Source: JABEVB01 sp049965775
GTDB lineage: Bacteria > Planctomycetota > Phycisphaerae > WQYP01
Length of the DNA stretch: 41,138 nt
Assembly: GCA_049965775.1 (NCBI GenBank)
Contig: JBMFVX010000006.1
Span: 1-41,138 of the forward strand
Reading direction: 5' to 3'
The translations under genes were made by a program, and so were the position numbers. Numbering within the stretch: the first letter of the stretch is position 1; the number at the start of each line of letters is the position of its first letter. Under the pieces are notes generated by a model. It searched no databases. It was not told the origin of the DNA and was given only the letters and a program-made list of their open reading frames with translations. Shown one piece after another: positions 25,534-34,460 of this stretch.

Positions 25534-26495
25534 TGCAGGCTCTCCGAAAAACCTGTAAAAAGTATATCGCGCCTTGCGGTTGGCAACATCCTGCGGGCCG
25601 GGAGCAATACCCATGGGCCGCAGATGACCAAGCTGCCGGCGTGCGGCGTTGTGCCGCAGGCGAGCCGGAGGTTTTTGCCGGTGCGCCTGCAAATACCGGG
25701 GTATCTCAAAGGCACTTAAAGGCAACGGAGTGTAAAAAACGCCGGGGCAACAGGAGGTGCGGGTTTGAGGCTTTCCTCAGTAACAGAGAATAATGGTACG
25801 TTGAAGTGGGTACAAATGCAAATGCGATGCTGACACAGATCGCGGGGCGCTTGCGCGACGGGTGGCGCGCAGAGCCGCGGAGGGGCGGAGACGACGACGG
25901 GTTTTGCCACAGAGTTCACAGAGATTTTTATTTTAATTTAGAGGTGCTTCGCGGCTGGGGTTAACCGCAGATGACGCAGATTTACGCAGAAGTTTTTTGA
26001 TACGGGGGGTCTGCGTGACGGGCGGCGCGCAGGGCTGCGGAGTTTGCAGAAACGACGACGGGGGTTCACCACAAAGTCGCCAAGACGCGAAGATTTTTAA
26101 TATTGCGCTGCGCGACGGGGGTTAACCGCAGTGGACGCGAGGTAACGCAGAGGTTTTTTGTTACGGGGTGCTGCGCGACGTTTTTGCCACAGAGTTCACA
26201 GAGGGCTCAGAGATTTTTATTTTAATTTAGAGGTGCTTCGCGGCTGGGGTTAACCGCAGATGGCGCAGATTTACGCAGAAGATTTTTATACATGGGGTGC
26301 TGCGCGACGTGGTTTTACCGCGAAGGGATGCGGGCGGGTTGTCAATCAGCGGGTGAATTGGCTCGCAAAGATGTTTAAGGCAACGTAATATGATAAGTGC
26401 ATCGTCTGCCGGCAGGGTATTGGCCGTGCAGCATAAAGCGCGGTGGTGCGGGCGTACCATGCGCCCGCGCGGCGTTATGCAAAGGAAATCATGTC
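25534..26495. repeat. Spacer with mosaic repeats and a roughly 90-bp direct repeat
   Basis: No gene. Segments 25902-25992 and 26182-26281 are near-identical: both start TTTTGCCACAGAGTTCACAG and continue through an AT run and GAGGTGCTTCGCGGCTGGGG to CCGCAGAT..CGCAGATTTACGCAGAAG. They differ by one substitution and a 9-bp insertion (GGCTCAGAG) in the second. Related phrases (CGCCAAGACGCGAAG, TAACCGCAGTGGACGCGAGG, GGTGCTGCGCGACG) fill the space between and resemble the repeats near 4900-5090. The rnr -10 (TATACT, minus strand) is at 25566-25561. Confidence 0.65.
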
Positions 26496-27821
26496 ATGGC
26501 AGACAGCGGCACGGGCGCATTTGGCAAAATCAACGGCTGGGAAGTTGCCGGCATTGTTGCGCTATTGGTTGCGGTGATTGGCTTGGGCGTGGCGACCGAG
26601 ATTCATTCGGCATTTTTGAAACGCCGTCAGACCGATCTCGATACCTATTTGCGGGCCGCATGGGCGGTGCGCACCGGCGGCAACATCTACAGCATTACCG
26701 ATACCAATGGCTGGCATTACAACTATCCACCGCTGCTGGCTATTTTGCTGGTGCCATTGGCTGATGCCCCGCGTGCGCTCGAGCAGCACAATTGGGTGCC
26801 GTTTTCGGTGTCGGTGGGGCTTTGGTATGTGCTAAGCGTGGTGCTGGCATGGATTGCGACCGATCGGCTGGCCCGGTCGCTGGAAAAAACCAGCGGTGAT
26901 GCCGAGGTGCGTCTGCAGCGGCGGTATTGCCGTCGCTGGTGGGCGTTGCGGTTGTTGCCGCTGCTAATATGCCTGCCGGCTTTGGCGCGGGCGTTGGCGC
27001 GCGGGCAGGTGAACTCGCTGCTTTTGCTGTTTTTGGCGTTGACGGGCGCAAGCCTGGCGTACCGGCGTTATGTTCGGGCTGGCCTGTGGACCGGGCTGGC
27101 GGCAGCGGTCAAAGTGTTTCCATTGTTTTTGGGGCTGTATTGGCTGTGGCGCTGGAGTTGGCGCGGCTTGTTTGGCGTGCTGCTGGGTGTGGTGGTGGGC
27201 GGCGCGCTGGTTCCGCTGGCAACGATGGGGCCGCAGGGAACCTGGGCGGCCTACGGGCATTTTGCACACGTGGTTATTGCCCCGGCACTGGGGCTTAATC
27301 ACAATGCTTCGCGCGATGTTGAACTTTTTGATGTTAACCAAACCGATTCGAATTCTTATGAAGCCATCATCAACCATATGCTGCATCCAGGCAGTAATCC
27401 GCCCATGCCATCGCGTGCGGTTAAAATAATTCACTGGCTGATTTCGCTGTCGCTGGTGGCGGCCACCTTGCTGGTGGAATGGCGCAGCCGGGTGGATCAT
27501 CCATTGCATCGGAACTTATTCTTTGGATGTTTGATAGCAGTGCTGCTGCCGATGATACCGATTTGTCACCCCCATTATTTTTGTTTGACGCTACCGCTGG
27601 TGGTGACGCTGATGGCGGTACGGTGGGAGCGCGACCAAAAGCTGCCGTTCGGCTGGCCGCTGCTGGCGGTGCTGTGGTTTGTTTTTGCGGCGCATATTAT
27701 TACGGTGCTGCCGCACGCGCGGTACTTTCGCAACTTTGGCCTGGTTACGTTTGCGGATTTGGCGTTATGGGGTGCGGGTATTTATTGGATGGCAAACTTC
27801 CGGCGGCGGGTTTTGGGGTAG
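26496..27821 (+). CDS. GT87-like multi-pass membrane glycosyltransferase (DUF2029)
   Basis: A 441-residue protein with about ten hydrophobic segments. It fits the polyprenyl-phosphate-dependent mannosyl/arabinosyl transferases of the GT-C fold, family GT87. Supporting motifs: an acidic DLDTYLRAAWAVRTGGNIYS in the first extracytoplasmic loop, followed by HYNYPPLLAILLVPLA, RGQVNSLLLLFLALTGASLA and AAVKVFPLFLGLYWLWRW. Such enzymes work in cell-envelope glycan or glycolipid synthesis. ATG 26496 has AAAGGAAA upstream. It stands alone, without other glycan genes nearby, so the acceptor is unknown. Confidence 0.75.
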   Translation: MADSGTGAFGKINGWEVAGIVALLVAVIGLGVATEIHSAFLKRRQTDLDTYLRAAWAVRTGGNIYSITDTNGWHYNYPPLLAILLVPLADAPRALEQHNWVPFSVSVGLWYVLSVVLAWIATDRLARSLEKTSGDAEVRLQRRYCRRWWALRLLPLLICLPALARALARGQVNSLLLLFLALTGASLAYRRYVRAGLWTGLAAAVKVFPLFLGLYWLWRWSWRGLFGVLLGVVVGGALVPLATMGPQGTWAAYGHFAHVVIAPALGLNHNASRDVELFDVNQTDSNSYEAIINHMLHPGSNPPMPSRAVKIIHWLISLSLVAATLLVEWRSRVDHPLHRNLFFGCLIAVLLPMIPICHPHYFCLTLPLVVTLMAVRWERDQKLPFGWPLLAVLWFVFAAHIITVLPHARYFRNFGLVTFADLALWGAGIYWMANFRRRVLG

Positions 27822-28005
27822 GGTGGGGGAGCGATGCTCAGGCTGGCACATGTTGCCCCGCCGCAATCTCGCCTGCGGACCTAACTTTTGCGCTTCGGCA
27901 GTAAAAATCAGGTTGCATTACAGACCGCTACTGTTTATCTCTCACCGCATTTTGAAAAATCACGAGTAGCGATTTGCTCGAACCGGCCTTTTGCATCTCA
28001 TTTAG

Positions 28006-28368
28006 AGCAAAGAGGCTCGGATTCGCAAGAAATGTATCGTGCGACTTTCTGATGAGGAGCGTTGCGAATTGACAGAGGTGGTTCGCAGATTCACAGGGGC
28101 GAGTGAAAAGGTGTGGCGTGCGGAGATTCTGCTGAAGGCCGATGTGGAGGGTCCGAATTGGATGGATTAGCAAATCGGTGAGGCCTTGGGCTGTTGCACC
28201 AAGACGGTTGAGAATGTCCGTCAATGCATAGTGGAGCACGGCTTCATGCAGGTGCTCAATGGCGCCAAGCGTGCGGTCAGTGCAACATCGAAGTTACTCG
28301 ATGGGAAGCAGGAATCGCAGGTTATAGCGACTCGTCTCGGGGCACCGCCCCCCGGGTATGCCAACTGA
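28006..28368 (+). pseudogene. IS630-family transposase, N-terminal remnant
   Basis: The frame reads RKKCIVRLSDEERCELTEVV, then AEILLKADVEGPNWMD, a TAG stop at 28168-28170, then QIGEALGCCTKTVENVRQCI, and ends PPPGYAN at a TGA (28366-28368). This matches the helix-turn-helix N-terminus of IS630 transposases (usual DEQIAEA.GC at the stop). The DDE catalytic half is missing and no start codon is present. It is dead both by nonsense mutation and by truncation. Confidence 0.85.
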
Positions 28369-28416
28369 ACCTTGCGTTTACTGGGCCGCCGAGATATTGC
28401 AAAAGCGTCCTGACCT

Positions 28417-28444
28417 TTGCCTTGGCTGCGGGGTTTGTTATACT
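28417..28444 (+). promoter_or_regulatory. Promoter of the glycerophosphodiesterase gene
   Basis: TTGCCT (28417-28422), 16 bp, TATACT (28439-28444). The ATG (28452) is 7 nt beyond the -10, so the transcript may be leaderless, as suggested for uvrC. No Shine-Dalgarno is visible. Confidence 0.5.
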
Positions 28445-28451
28445 AAAGCAC

Positions 28452-29180
28452 ATGTCGAATGCCTCGATTATGGCCATTGCCCATCGAGGAGCATCGGCGT
28501 ACGCTCCAGAGAACACCGTAGCCGCTTTTGATGAAGCGATCCGCTTGGGTTGTCCGGCGGTCGAACTGGATGTTCGGCTGACTTCGGATGGCGTCCCGGT
28601 GGTGCTGCATGACGAAACGGTTGATCGGACCACCAATGGTTCGGGCCGCGTGAGCGAGTTGTCGCGGATAGACCTGTTGCGGCTGGATGCCGGGTCATGG
28701 AAGCATCCCCGTTTTGCGGGCACCCGAATTCCAACCCTAGATGAAGCGCTGCACGCTATAGCGGGCCTGGCTTTACCGGTTTTGGAGCTCAAGGTGCCGC
28801 TTGAGTCTTCGGTGCTTCGCGAGATTCTGGAGCTGCACGATGCCCTTGCCGATGCGGTGGTTTTGAGTTTTGAGCCTGCGATTGTCGCAGCGGTGCGGCG
28901 CGATTTGCCATCGTTGCGGGTGGGTTTGCTGGCCGAAACATGGCACAACTCGCTGCTGCAGCGTGCCTTGGATTTGGGCGCTACGCTTGTGGTGCTCGAT
29001 GTTGGTGCGGTCGCCCAAGCTGTGGCCGACGCGGTGCATAAGGCGGGCCTTCGTTTATGGTGCTATACGGTCAATGATGCCGGCGCGGCGGCCGCGTGCG
29101 GAGCGATGGGAGTATCGGGCATTATTACCGACAAGCCCGATTTGATTCGCTCGCGCAAGCGGCATGCCCGCAGCATGTAG
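28452..29180 (+). CDS. Glycerophosphodiester phosphodiesterase
   Basis: The enzyme hydrolyses glycerophosphodiesters to glycerol 3-phosphate and an alcohol. The 242-residue protein has the GDPD core: AIAHRGASAYAPENTVAAFD (HRG and PENT), ELDVRLTSDGVPVVLHDETV (E-D metal ligands and H), RTTNGSGRVSEL, RIPTLDEAL, and VLELKVP near the second metal-binding Glu. The C-terminal LRLWCYTVNDAGAA and GIITDKPDLI complete the barrel. There is no signal peptide, so it is cytoplasmic. It starts just downstream of an IS630 remnant. Confidence 0.93.
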   Translation: MSNASIMAIAHRGASAYAPENTVAAFDEAIRLGCPAVELDVRLTSDGVPVVLHDETVDRTTNGSGRVSELSRIDLLRLDAGSWKHPRFAGTRIPTLDEALHAIAGLALPVLELKVPLESSVLREILELHDALADAVVLSFEPAIVAAVRRDLPSLRVGLLAETWHNSLLQRALDLGATLVVLDVGAVAQAVADAVHKAGLRLWCYTVNDAGAAAACGAMGVSGIITDKPDLIRSRKRHARSM

Positions 29181-29294
29181 GCCTGCCGGTGCGTGGGTAG
29201 CGAGGCCAACGGATTGCGGCGGTCAGGCCGGTTGTACCGCGGATGTTTCGTGGTTTTTACCTGTTGAATAGTTGTTACTGGTGGAAGGTTTTTT

Positions 29295-30413
29295 ATGCCG
29301 GATCAGGTTACAGGCCTACTGGAAATAGTTGACAAAGGCCACGGATTTTTGCGATCCGAGGCGCGTAAGTACAAGCCGGTGCCGGCCGATCCCATGGTTC
29401 CGGTGGAGTTGATACAGAAAGCTTTCTTGCGCCCGGGGCTGATTATAACAGCGGAGGTGCAGGCCAACGGTAAAGGGCCGGCGCCGCAGGTTACCGACGT
29501 TACATCGGTTAATGGCCGCACGCTCGAAGAATACTATCAGATGCCGAGTTTCGGCGATTTAACGGTGATAGACCCCCGCGATCGTATCCGACTGGAAACG
29601 CCCGGCGGGCCGGAATCTATGCGTATTATGGACCTGCTTACGCCCATCGGCCGCGGCCAGCGCGGGCTGATAGTCGCGCCGCCCAAAACCGGCAAAACGA
29701 CGCTGCTTAAGCAGATTGCCGAGGCGGTATTGACCAATCATCCGGACATGAAGCTGTTTATTCTGCTTATTGACGAGCGGCCCGAGGAAGTTACCGATTT
29801 TCGGCGATCACTTAAGGCTGAGGTCTGGGCGAGCAATAACGACGAAGATGTGCTCTCGCATGTTCGCACAGCGCGTACGGTTATAGAGCGAGCCAAGCGC
29901 ATGGTTGAGTTCGGCCATCATGTGATGGTGGTGCTGGATTCGATTACACGTTTGGGGCGTGCGTTTAATCATTTTGTGGGTAGTTCGGGTCGCACCATGT
30001 CGGGCGGCGTTGACTCCGGCGCGCTGCTGGAGCCGCGGTCTATTTTCGGCGCAGCGCGTAATATTGAACACGGCGGATCGCTGACGATTATCGCCTCGGC
30101 CCTGATTGAAACGGGCAGCCGCATGGACGATTTGATTTTTCAGGAGTTTAAGGGCACCGGCAATATGGAACTGGTGCTTTCGCGCAAGTTGTCTGATCGG
30201 CGCGTTTGGCCCGCGATAGATCTGCCGGCATCGGGTACGCGTAAGGAGGAGTTGCTGCTGGGCGTGGAAATGGCCCGCAAGTCCGGCCTTTTACGTCGGC
30301 AGATGATTCAGCGCGACCCGGTGCAGGCGATGGACGCGCTGCTTAAGGCTCTAAAGAAATATCCGAACAATAAAGATTTTCTCAACAGTTTTGCCGACGC
30401 TGGCCGGCGATAG
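29295..30413 (+). CDS. rho: Transcription termination factor Rho lacking the N-terminal helical domain
   Basis: Rho is the hexameric RNA-dependent ATPase that ends transcription. The 372-residue protein starts almost directly in the RNA-binding cold-shock-like domain (GLLEIVDKGHGFLRSEARKY at residues 7-26; E. coli has about 47 residues more before this point). It then has Walker A GLIVAPPKTGKTTLLKQIAE, LLIDERPEEVTDFRRSLKAE, Walker B VMVVLDSITRLGRAFNHFV, GGVDSGALLEPRSIFGAARN and the R-loop region EEFKGTGNMELVLSRKLSDR. GGAAGG precedes ATG 29295. An in-frame TGA at 29265-29267 rules out a longer N-terminus, so the helical domain is truly absent. Confidence 0.95.
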   Translation: MPDQVTGLLEIVDKGHGFLRSEARKYKPVPADPMVPVELIQKAFLRPGLIITAEVQANGKGPAPQVTDVTSVNGRTLEEYYQMPSFGDLTVIDPRDRIRLETPGGPESMRIMDLLTPIGRGQRGLIVAPPKTGKTTLLKQIAEAVLTNHPDMKLFILLIDERPEEVTDFRRSLKAEVWASNNDEDVLSHVRTARTVIERAKRMVEFGHHVMVVLDSITRLGRAFNHFVGSSGRTMSGGVDSGALLEPRSIFGAARNIEHGGSLTIIASALIETGSRMDDLIFQEFKGTGNMELVLSRKLSDRRVWPAIDLPASGTRKEELLLGVEMARKSGLLRRQMIQRDPVQAMDALLKALKKYPNNKDFLNSFADAGRR

Positions 30414-30515
30414 CCTGACATTCGCACCTCGGCACTCAAAATCGCATGATCTTTTTAGATCGGGCGGAACGTCTCCACTTGGGCCTCTATTGTAGAGTCT
30501 TATATTTAATGCAGC

Positions 30516-30921
30516 GTGTGTGAGTCTGGAGCGTTGTTCTCCGGTAACGGAGAACGTGATGCAAATTGCCTCCAGATCACGTTGAGCGATGAGGATCGAA
30601 CGAAGTTGTTGCGGTGGTCCCGTGGCGGTAGCACACCCGCACGGTTGGTTCTTCGAGCGAACATTGTTCTGGTTGCGGCTGAACGGTTGCGCAACGAGGA
30701 TATTGCCGAAAAACGGCAGATGGATCGCACGGTGGTGCCGCGGTATTACCGACAAAAACATTTGCCGGGGCGCATTGCGTAGCATAACGCAGCTGATCAC
30801 GGCGATGAATGATTACATTGCCGCCCATAACGCCCAGCCCAAGGCCTTTACATGGACGGCCAAAGCGGCGACCATTATGGAGAAAATACGCCGTGCGAGG
30901 AATGCTTTGAATAAGATGTAA
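30516..30921 (+). pseudogene. Second IS630-family transposase remnant, internally deleted
   Basis: The first part reads TLSDEDRTKLLRWSRGGSTP, ARLVLRANIVLVAAERLRNE and DIAEKRQMDRTVVPRYYR, the N-terminal helix-turn-helix part of an IS630 transposase of a different subgroup from that at 28006. After a stop at 30780-30782, another frame gives LITAMNDYIAAHNAQPKAFT and WTAKAATIMEKIRRARNALN-KM, the family's C-terminal end. The central DDE region is gone. The end (TAA at 30919-30921) abuts a glycosidase fragment. Confidence 0.85.
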
Positions 30922-31167
30922 TCTGCTTGGGACACTACTCCAGAGGCCCCGCACCCAGGCCGAACATTCGTCATCACAACCGCGAACGGCGGCGGCAAGG
31001 ATATATATATTCAATCGGCAACGCTGGACGCCAAACCTCTGAATAAACTGTGGCTGTCGGAGCGCACGGAATTTCAGGGCGGCACCTGGAATGTGATTGC
31101 CGGGAAGCTGCCCAATAAAAACTGGGGGACCGCACGCGGAGCCGCGCCGCCGTCGTTGTCCAAATAA
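30922..31167 (+). pseudogene. C-terminal fragment of a GH92 alpha-mannosidase
   Basis: The open frame reads GRTFVITTANGGGKDIYIQS, ATLDAKPLNKLWLSERTEFQ, GGTWNVIAGKLPNKNWG and ends at TAA 31165-31167. This matches the last strands of GH92 alpha-1,2-mannosidases (YIQSA.LNGKP, GG.L...MG..PN..WG). The catalytic body is absent and the fragment begins right after the IS630 remnant, so the gene was probably cut by that insertion and later deletion. Confidence 0.75.
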
Positions 31168-31602
31168 GCTTAATTTATGCAGTTGAATATTGGCCAGAGG
31201 TTACTGGTTATAAGATATGAAAGAGGTTTGAAAAACGAGGTGATGCTTTTATTAGCAGGTGTTACGCGAACGGCCGCCGGGCTGACCGGCATCGGTGGCG
31301 TTGGTTGCGGGCGGTCTGAATTGTGTGCTCAAAGCAAAGCCCCGCGAAGCGATTGCGGCACTGGCGTTTTTATGTTGTTGAGTGGCGCGGGGTTGCAGCC
31401 CATCGGTTTGCAACCAGGGCCGAAAAAATCGTGAAGATTCCGGATTTTGGGCGCAAAGTGCTAAACTTGGGTTAGCGGCGTCTCCCTATCCCGTCACCCA
31501 CCTGCGATACCTCTATGCCCATGAGCGTAAAGCCGCGGTCTTGCACCCACGATTTGCCGGGCAACAACCGCTCGCGCGGGGCATACCGGGCTTGGGATGG
31601 TA
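31168..31602. other. Spacer without a recognised gene
   Basis: An 85-codon frame at 31177-31434 (MQLNIGQRLLVIRYERGLKN) has no family resemblance and no good ribosome site. Nothing else was seen. Confidence 0.4.
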
Positions 31603-31992
31603 TTACGAACTCAGATGAACGCTTACGAGCACTTCGCTTTCTTCCTCGGCTTTCAGGCCATGGCGAACCCCAGGGTTCAGTATGAGCATTTGGCCAGCTT
31701 TCAGTTCGTGTTCCTTATCATTGGACGTTATCTTCATCCACCCCTTGAGCACATACATTGTCACAACACCTTGCGCAACGTGCTCTGGCAAATGTGAAAA
31801 GCGATCAAATACGAATAGCGCCACGGTTATGTTGCCATGCTTAAACACCGTTTCCTGCCGGTGCCCGCGCTCGCCTGCGTTTGATTCACCGCGCAGGGTT
31901 TCAGCCAAGCCAGGGAGGTTGACCAACATGGAGTCGCCCTGAAATCGCTCGTCTGGATGTGGCCTAAGCCTTGAGTTTGAGGCATCTGTCAT
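31603..31992 (-). CDS. Single-domain cupin protein 1
   Basis: A 129-residue protein with cupin motif 1 (FDRFSHLPEHVAQGVVTMYV, LKGWMKI) and motif 2 (LKAGQMLILNPGVRHGLKAE), which form a small beta-barrel with likely His/Glu metal ligands. ATG 31992 has GGAGG 9 nt upstream. It lies 69 bp after the cytochrome c gene and is probably the last gene of the NO-reductase operon. One of three small cupins in this block; the function of such cupins is not established. Confidence 0.75.
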   Translation of the reverse strand: MTDASNSRLRPHPDERFQGDSMLVNLPGLAETLRGESNAGERGHRQETVFKHGNITVALFVFDRFSHLPEHVAQGVVTMYVLKGWMKITSNDKEHELKAGQMLILNPGVRHGLKAEEESEVLVSVHLSS

Positions 31993-32061
31993 AACGTTAA
32001 TCCTCCGTCGCATTAAGTTGTGGCAATGACAAAAGGTTATGGTTGACAATCTCACGTTGCG

Positions 32062-32970
32062 TCACTTGGGAAAACGGTCCGCGACTGGAGGCTCGCTACG
32101 CTTGTCAGCCCGGTCGCTTAACGAATTAATATACCAGATAATGGCGTTAAGCTGCACTTCATGCGGGTGTTTGGGACCGGAGAGCTGCGCCCGGTAGGTG
32201 CTGGGCATAACCCCCGCAGGGTAGCCGGCAAGCTTAAATTTGCCCGGGTTCAAGATCATGCTTCGGAGAAATGCATAGTCGGCAACAGATGATTTACCGT
32301 TGGCAAGCTTCTGTGGATAGCCAGCCAGGTTCTTCCAACTTGGCCCCAGCATGGGCGAGCCATCAACGCTATGGCACCCGTTGCATCCCATAGTGAAGTA
32401 AAGCTTTGCTCCCAAGGCGTGTAATGTGGCGGGTCGGGCAGCGGTGGTCGAGGCGGCGGCCTGACCTGATGCACTGGCTGCCAGCGCGGGCTTTGGCGTG
32501 AGAAGAAAGCTTGGGCCGGGCGAGACGCCAAAACCGCCTGCGCAGGCGGCATCCATCGCGACTACCAGCGCCGCCATCAGCCAGCCAAGGCCCGCGACGT
32601 AAGCCTGCGATGCGTAAACTGCCAGAAATGTAACCGCAGCGATGCTCAGGTGGTCCAGAAAATGAAGCCACCGATGTGACATAAGGTAGGCGTACTCCGA
32701 AGGCCACATCAGAAGCAGCCCGATGGCCGGTGCAACGATTGCCAGCCATAACCAGGCGCTGCGCTCGTGGGCTTGGCGCTTCGGGGGCGCTACCGCAATG
32801 GCCAAAAGTGCAGCGCCGACAGCCATGCCGGCGTGAAGCAAATGGTGTACCGCAATAGTGGTCATTTCATGCGAGGTCAATGGGGCAATTACGCCTGCTG
32901 AAGCTACAAACAGGCCGATCAGGCCCATGGCCCAACGGCCAATGCGAAGCATTTGTGGTTGCGATGTCAT
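32062..32970 (-). CDS. Membrane-anchored cytochrome c with N-terminal multi-span domain
   Basis: The 302-residue protein has about five hydrophobic segments (residues 12-155), some His-rich (TIAVHHLLHAGMAVGAAL, SHRWLHFLDHLSIAAVTFL). An Ala/Ser-rich linker follows, then a class I cytochrome c domain with CNGCH at 196-200 and likely axial Met in GVMPSTYRAQ (Met255). It would carry electrons to the CuA site of the reductase. Its ATG overlaps the stop of the catalytic subunit gene (32967-32970), so the proteins are probably made together. The membrane part vaguely recalls CtaG-type assembly proteins, but I cannot confirm this. Confidence 0.8.
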   Translation of the reverse strand: MTSQPQMLRIGRWAMGLIGLFVASAGVIAPLTSHEMTTIAVHHLLHAGMAVGAALLAIAVAPPKRQAHERSAWLWLAIVAPAIGLLLMWPSEYAYLMSHRWLHFLDHLSIAAVTFLAVYASQAYVAGLGWLMAALVVAMDAACAGGFGVSPGPSFLLTPKPALAASASGQAAASTTAARPATLHALGAKLYFTMGCNGCHSVDGSPMLGPSWKNLAGYPQKLANGKSSVADYAFLRSMILNPGKFKLAGYPAGVMPSTYRAQLSGPKHPHEVQLNAIIWYINSLSDRADKRSEPPVADRFPK

Positions 32971-34460
32971 GCTGCTGCCTCCTGCTCCTGCCGAATGGCG
33001 TATCCTTTGTTATCACGCTCTGTGTAGCCGGCGCGAAGCCGCAAGGCTTCGACTGCAGCAACCGCAAGCCCTATGAGCATGATGCTCGCTCCAATAGAAG
33101 CGATTCTGGCCAAGTCGGGACCAGGTGAAGGTTCCACCGCATAACGTCTGGGCACGCCATAAGCACCAGCACAGTAGAAACCCAGGAGAAACACGGTCAT
33201 CCCGCCGAATGTTAGAAGGCTTATAAGCCAGCGCATGAATTGCCTCGTTTGACGAGAACTTCGCGATTCAATGCAAAGAAAGACCCATCCAATTACAAAT
33301 AGAAGACAACCTCCAACCAGATAGGTATGGAAATGCGCCGGCACCCAAAGAGTGTTGTGCAGGTGTACATTTAAAGGAACCGTGGCGTCAATTTCCGCGC
33401 CGATGCCGCCGACGACCCAGCCAATCAAACCTGCATACAGGAAAATGGCACCAAGCGTCCAACGCATCGCAGAACGCCAAACCAACATCAGTGCGCTGAA
33501 TATAGTGACCGCTGTTACCGGCAGTGCGCTAAGATAGCTTGATAATTCGCCCAGGTATTGAAGTGGGCCGGGCTGCACAAAATCCATATAGAGATGGTGG
33601 AAGTAATTGGTGAGTGTCAGAGTCATGGAGCACCACCAACCAATGACCAGTACGCCTGAAGTTTGATACTTGCGGCCCGTAGCATAGGGCAAGCCGACGT
33701 AGATCAGGGCCGCGAGCATGTAAATGATGAGGTTGGCGTAGGTATGTGCGAAAAAATATGTCAAATTCTTGGCCCACAGCGGGTCTATGAGCACGCGCGG
33801 ATCGTACCAGTGCGCCAGCAATGCAATACACAATAGCATCGCACTCATTGCCGCCAGCATGCCGTCAAATCCAGCCATCAGCGCGGGAAATGCCTGCGGC
33901 GGCGGCGGGCTGCGGCCCGCTGCATCAAAGTCCTTGCGATGCCAGATATAGTCCCACGCCAGTGCTCCGGCCAGGCTGCCATAGGCCCGCAGGCAAGCCC
34001 CAAGCATTTGCATGCACCAGGCCATCCAGCCAAGAGTAATCAGCGTCATGCCAAACAGAAACATGCCGGAGGCCCAATGCGGCCAGGTTCCGTCAAATGG
34101 CAGGGGATCCAAAAAGGTATAGAGAGCGGCAAAGCCTCCGCCCAGCGTCGCGATGGCGACCGCCAAGGTCCCCGCCAAGAAAAGCCCATAGGAAACCATC
34201 GCCGTCGCCGCGCTCAGCTGTGCCTGCTGTCGCATCAGGAACCATAACCCGCCCATGCCGCACATCATGAGTGCTACAATGACGCCGGCGCCATGCAGGG
34301 TCAGCAGCGCATAGAACTGCTGGGCTGACAACGGCATCCAATTCGCCTGCGATGCCCGCAGCATAAGACCCGCCAGCATCATCAAAGCAACCAGCACCAA
34401 ACCGGTGCCAATGTAAATATTCATGATGCGACGCGCGTGTACATCCTGTGAGTTTATCAT
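32967..34460 (-). CDS. Haem-copper catalytic subunit, probable CuA-type nitric oxide reductase (sNOR-like)
   Basis: The 497-residue, about 12-span protein keeps all haem-copper ligands: His56 (LLTLHGAGVI, low-spin haem), His239 (CuB), His288 and His289 (NYFHHLYMDF, CuB), His376 and His378 (WVPAHFHTYL, haems). Oxygen reductases have H-P-x-V-Y at helix VI, with Tyr at +4 cross-linked to His; here the sequence is H-T-Y-A-N, giving Asn243 at +4. Loss of this Tyr is the mark of NO-reducing members, and I recall Asn there in sNOR enzymes. It would reduce 2 NO to N2O. ATG 34460 overlaps the subunit II stop in ATGA. A divergent B-type oxidase remains possible. Confidence 0.75.
   Translation of the reverse strand: MINSQDVHARRIMNIYIGTGLVLVALMMLAGLMLRASQANWMPLSAQQFYALLTLHGAGVIVALMMCGMGGLWFLMRQQAQLSAATAMVSYGLFLAGTLAVAIATLGGGFAALYTFLDPLPFDGTWPHWASGMFLFGMTLITLGWMAWCMQMLGACLRAYGSLAGALAWDYIWHRKDFDAAGRSPPPPQAFPALMAGFDGMLAAMSAMLLCIALLAHWYDPRVLIDPLWAKNLTYFFAHTYANLIIYMLAALIYVGLPYATGRKYQTSGVLVIGWWCSMTLTLTNYFHHLYMDFVQPGPLQYLGELSSYLSALPVTAVTIFSALMLVWRSAMRWTLGAIFLYAGLIGWVVGGIGAEIDATVPLNVHLHNTLWVPAHFHTYLVGGCLLFVIGWVFLCIESRSSRQTRQFMRWLISLLTFGGMTVFLLGFYCAGAYGVPRRYAVEPSPGPDLARIASIGASIMLIGLAVAAVEALRLRAGYTERDNKGYAIRQEQEAAA

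Noticed and set aside
30448..30461. GATCT-tttt-AGATC after rho as a terminator
   Set aside because: Only a 5-bp AT-rich stem with no following U-tract.
32967..34460. Ordinary cytochrome c oxidase subunit I
   Set aside because: The essential cross-linked Tyr at +4 of the helix VI His is Asn, so a standard oxygen reductase is unlikely, although not excluded.
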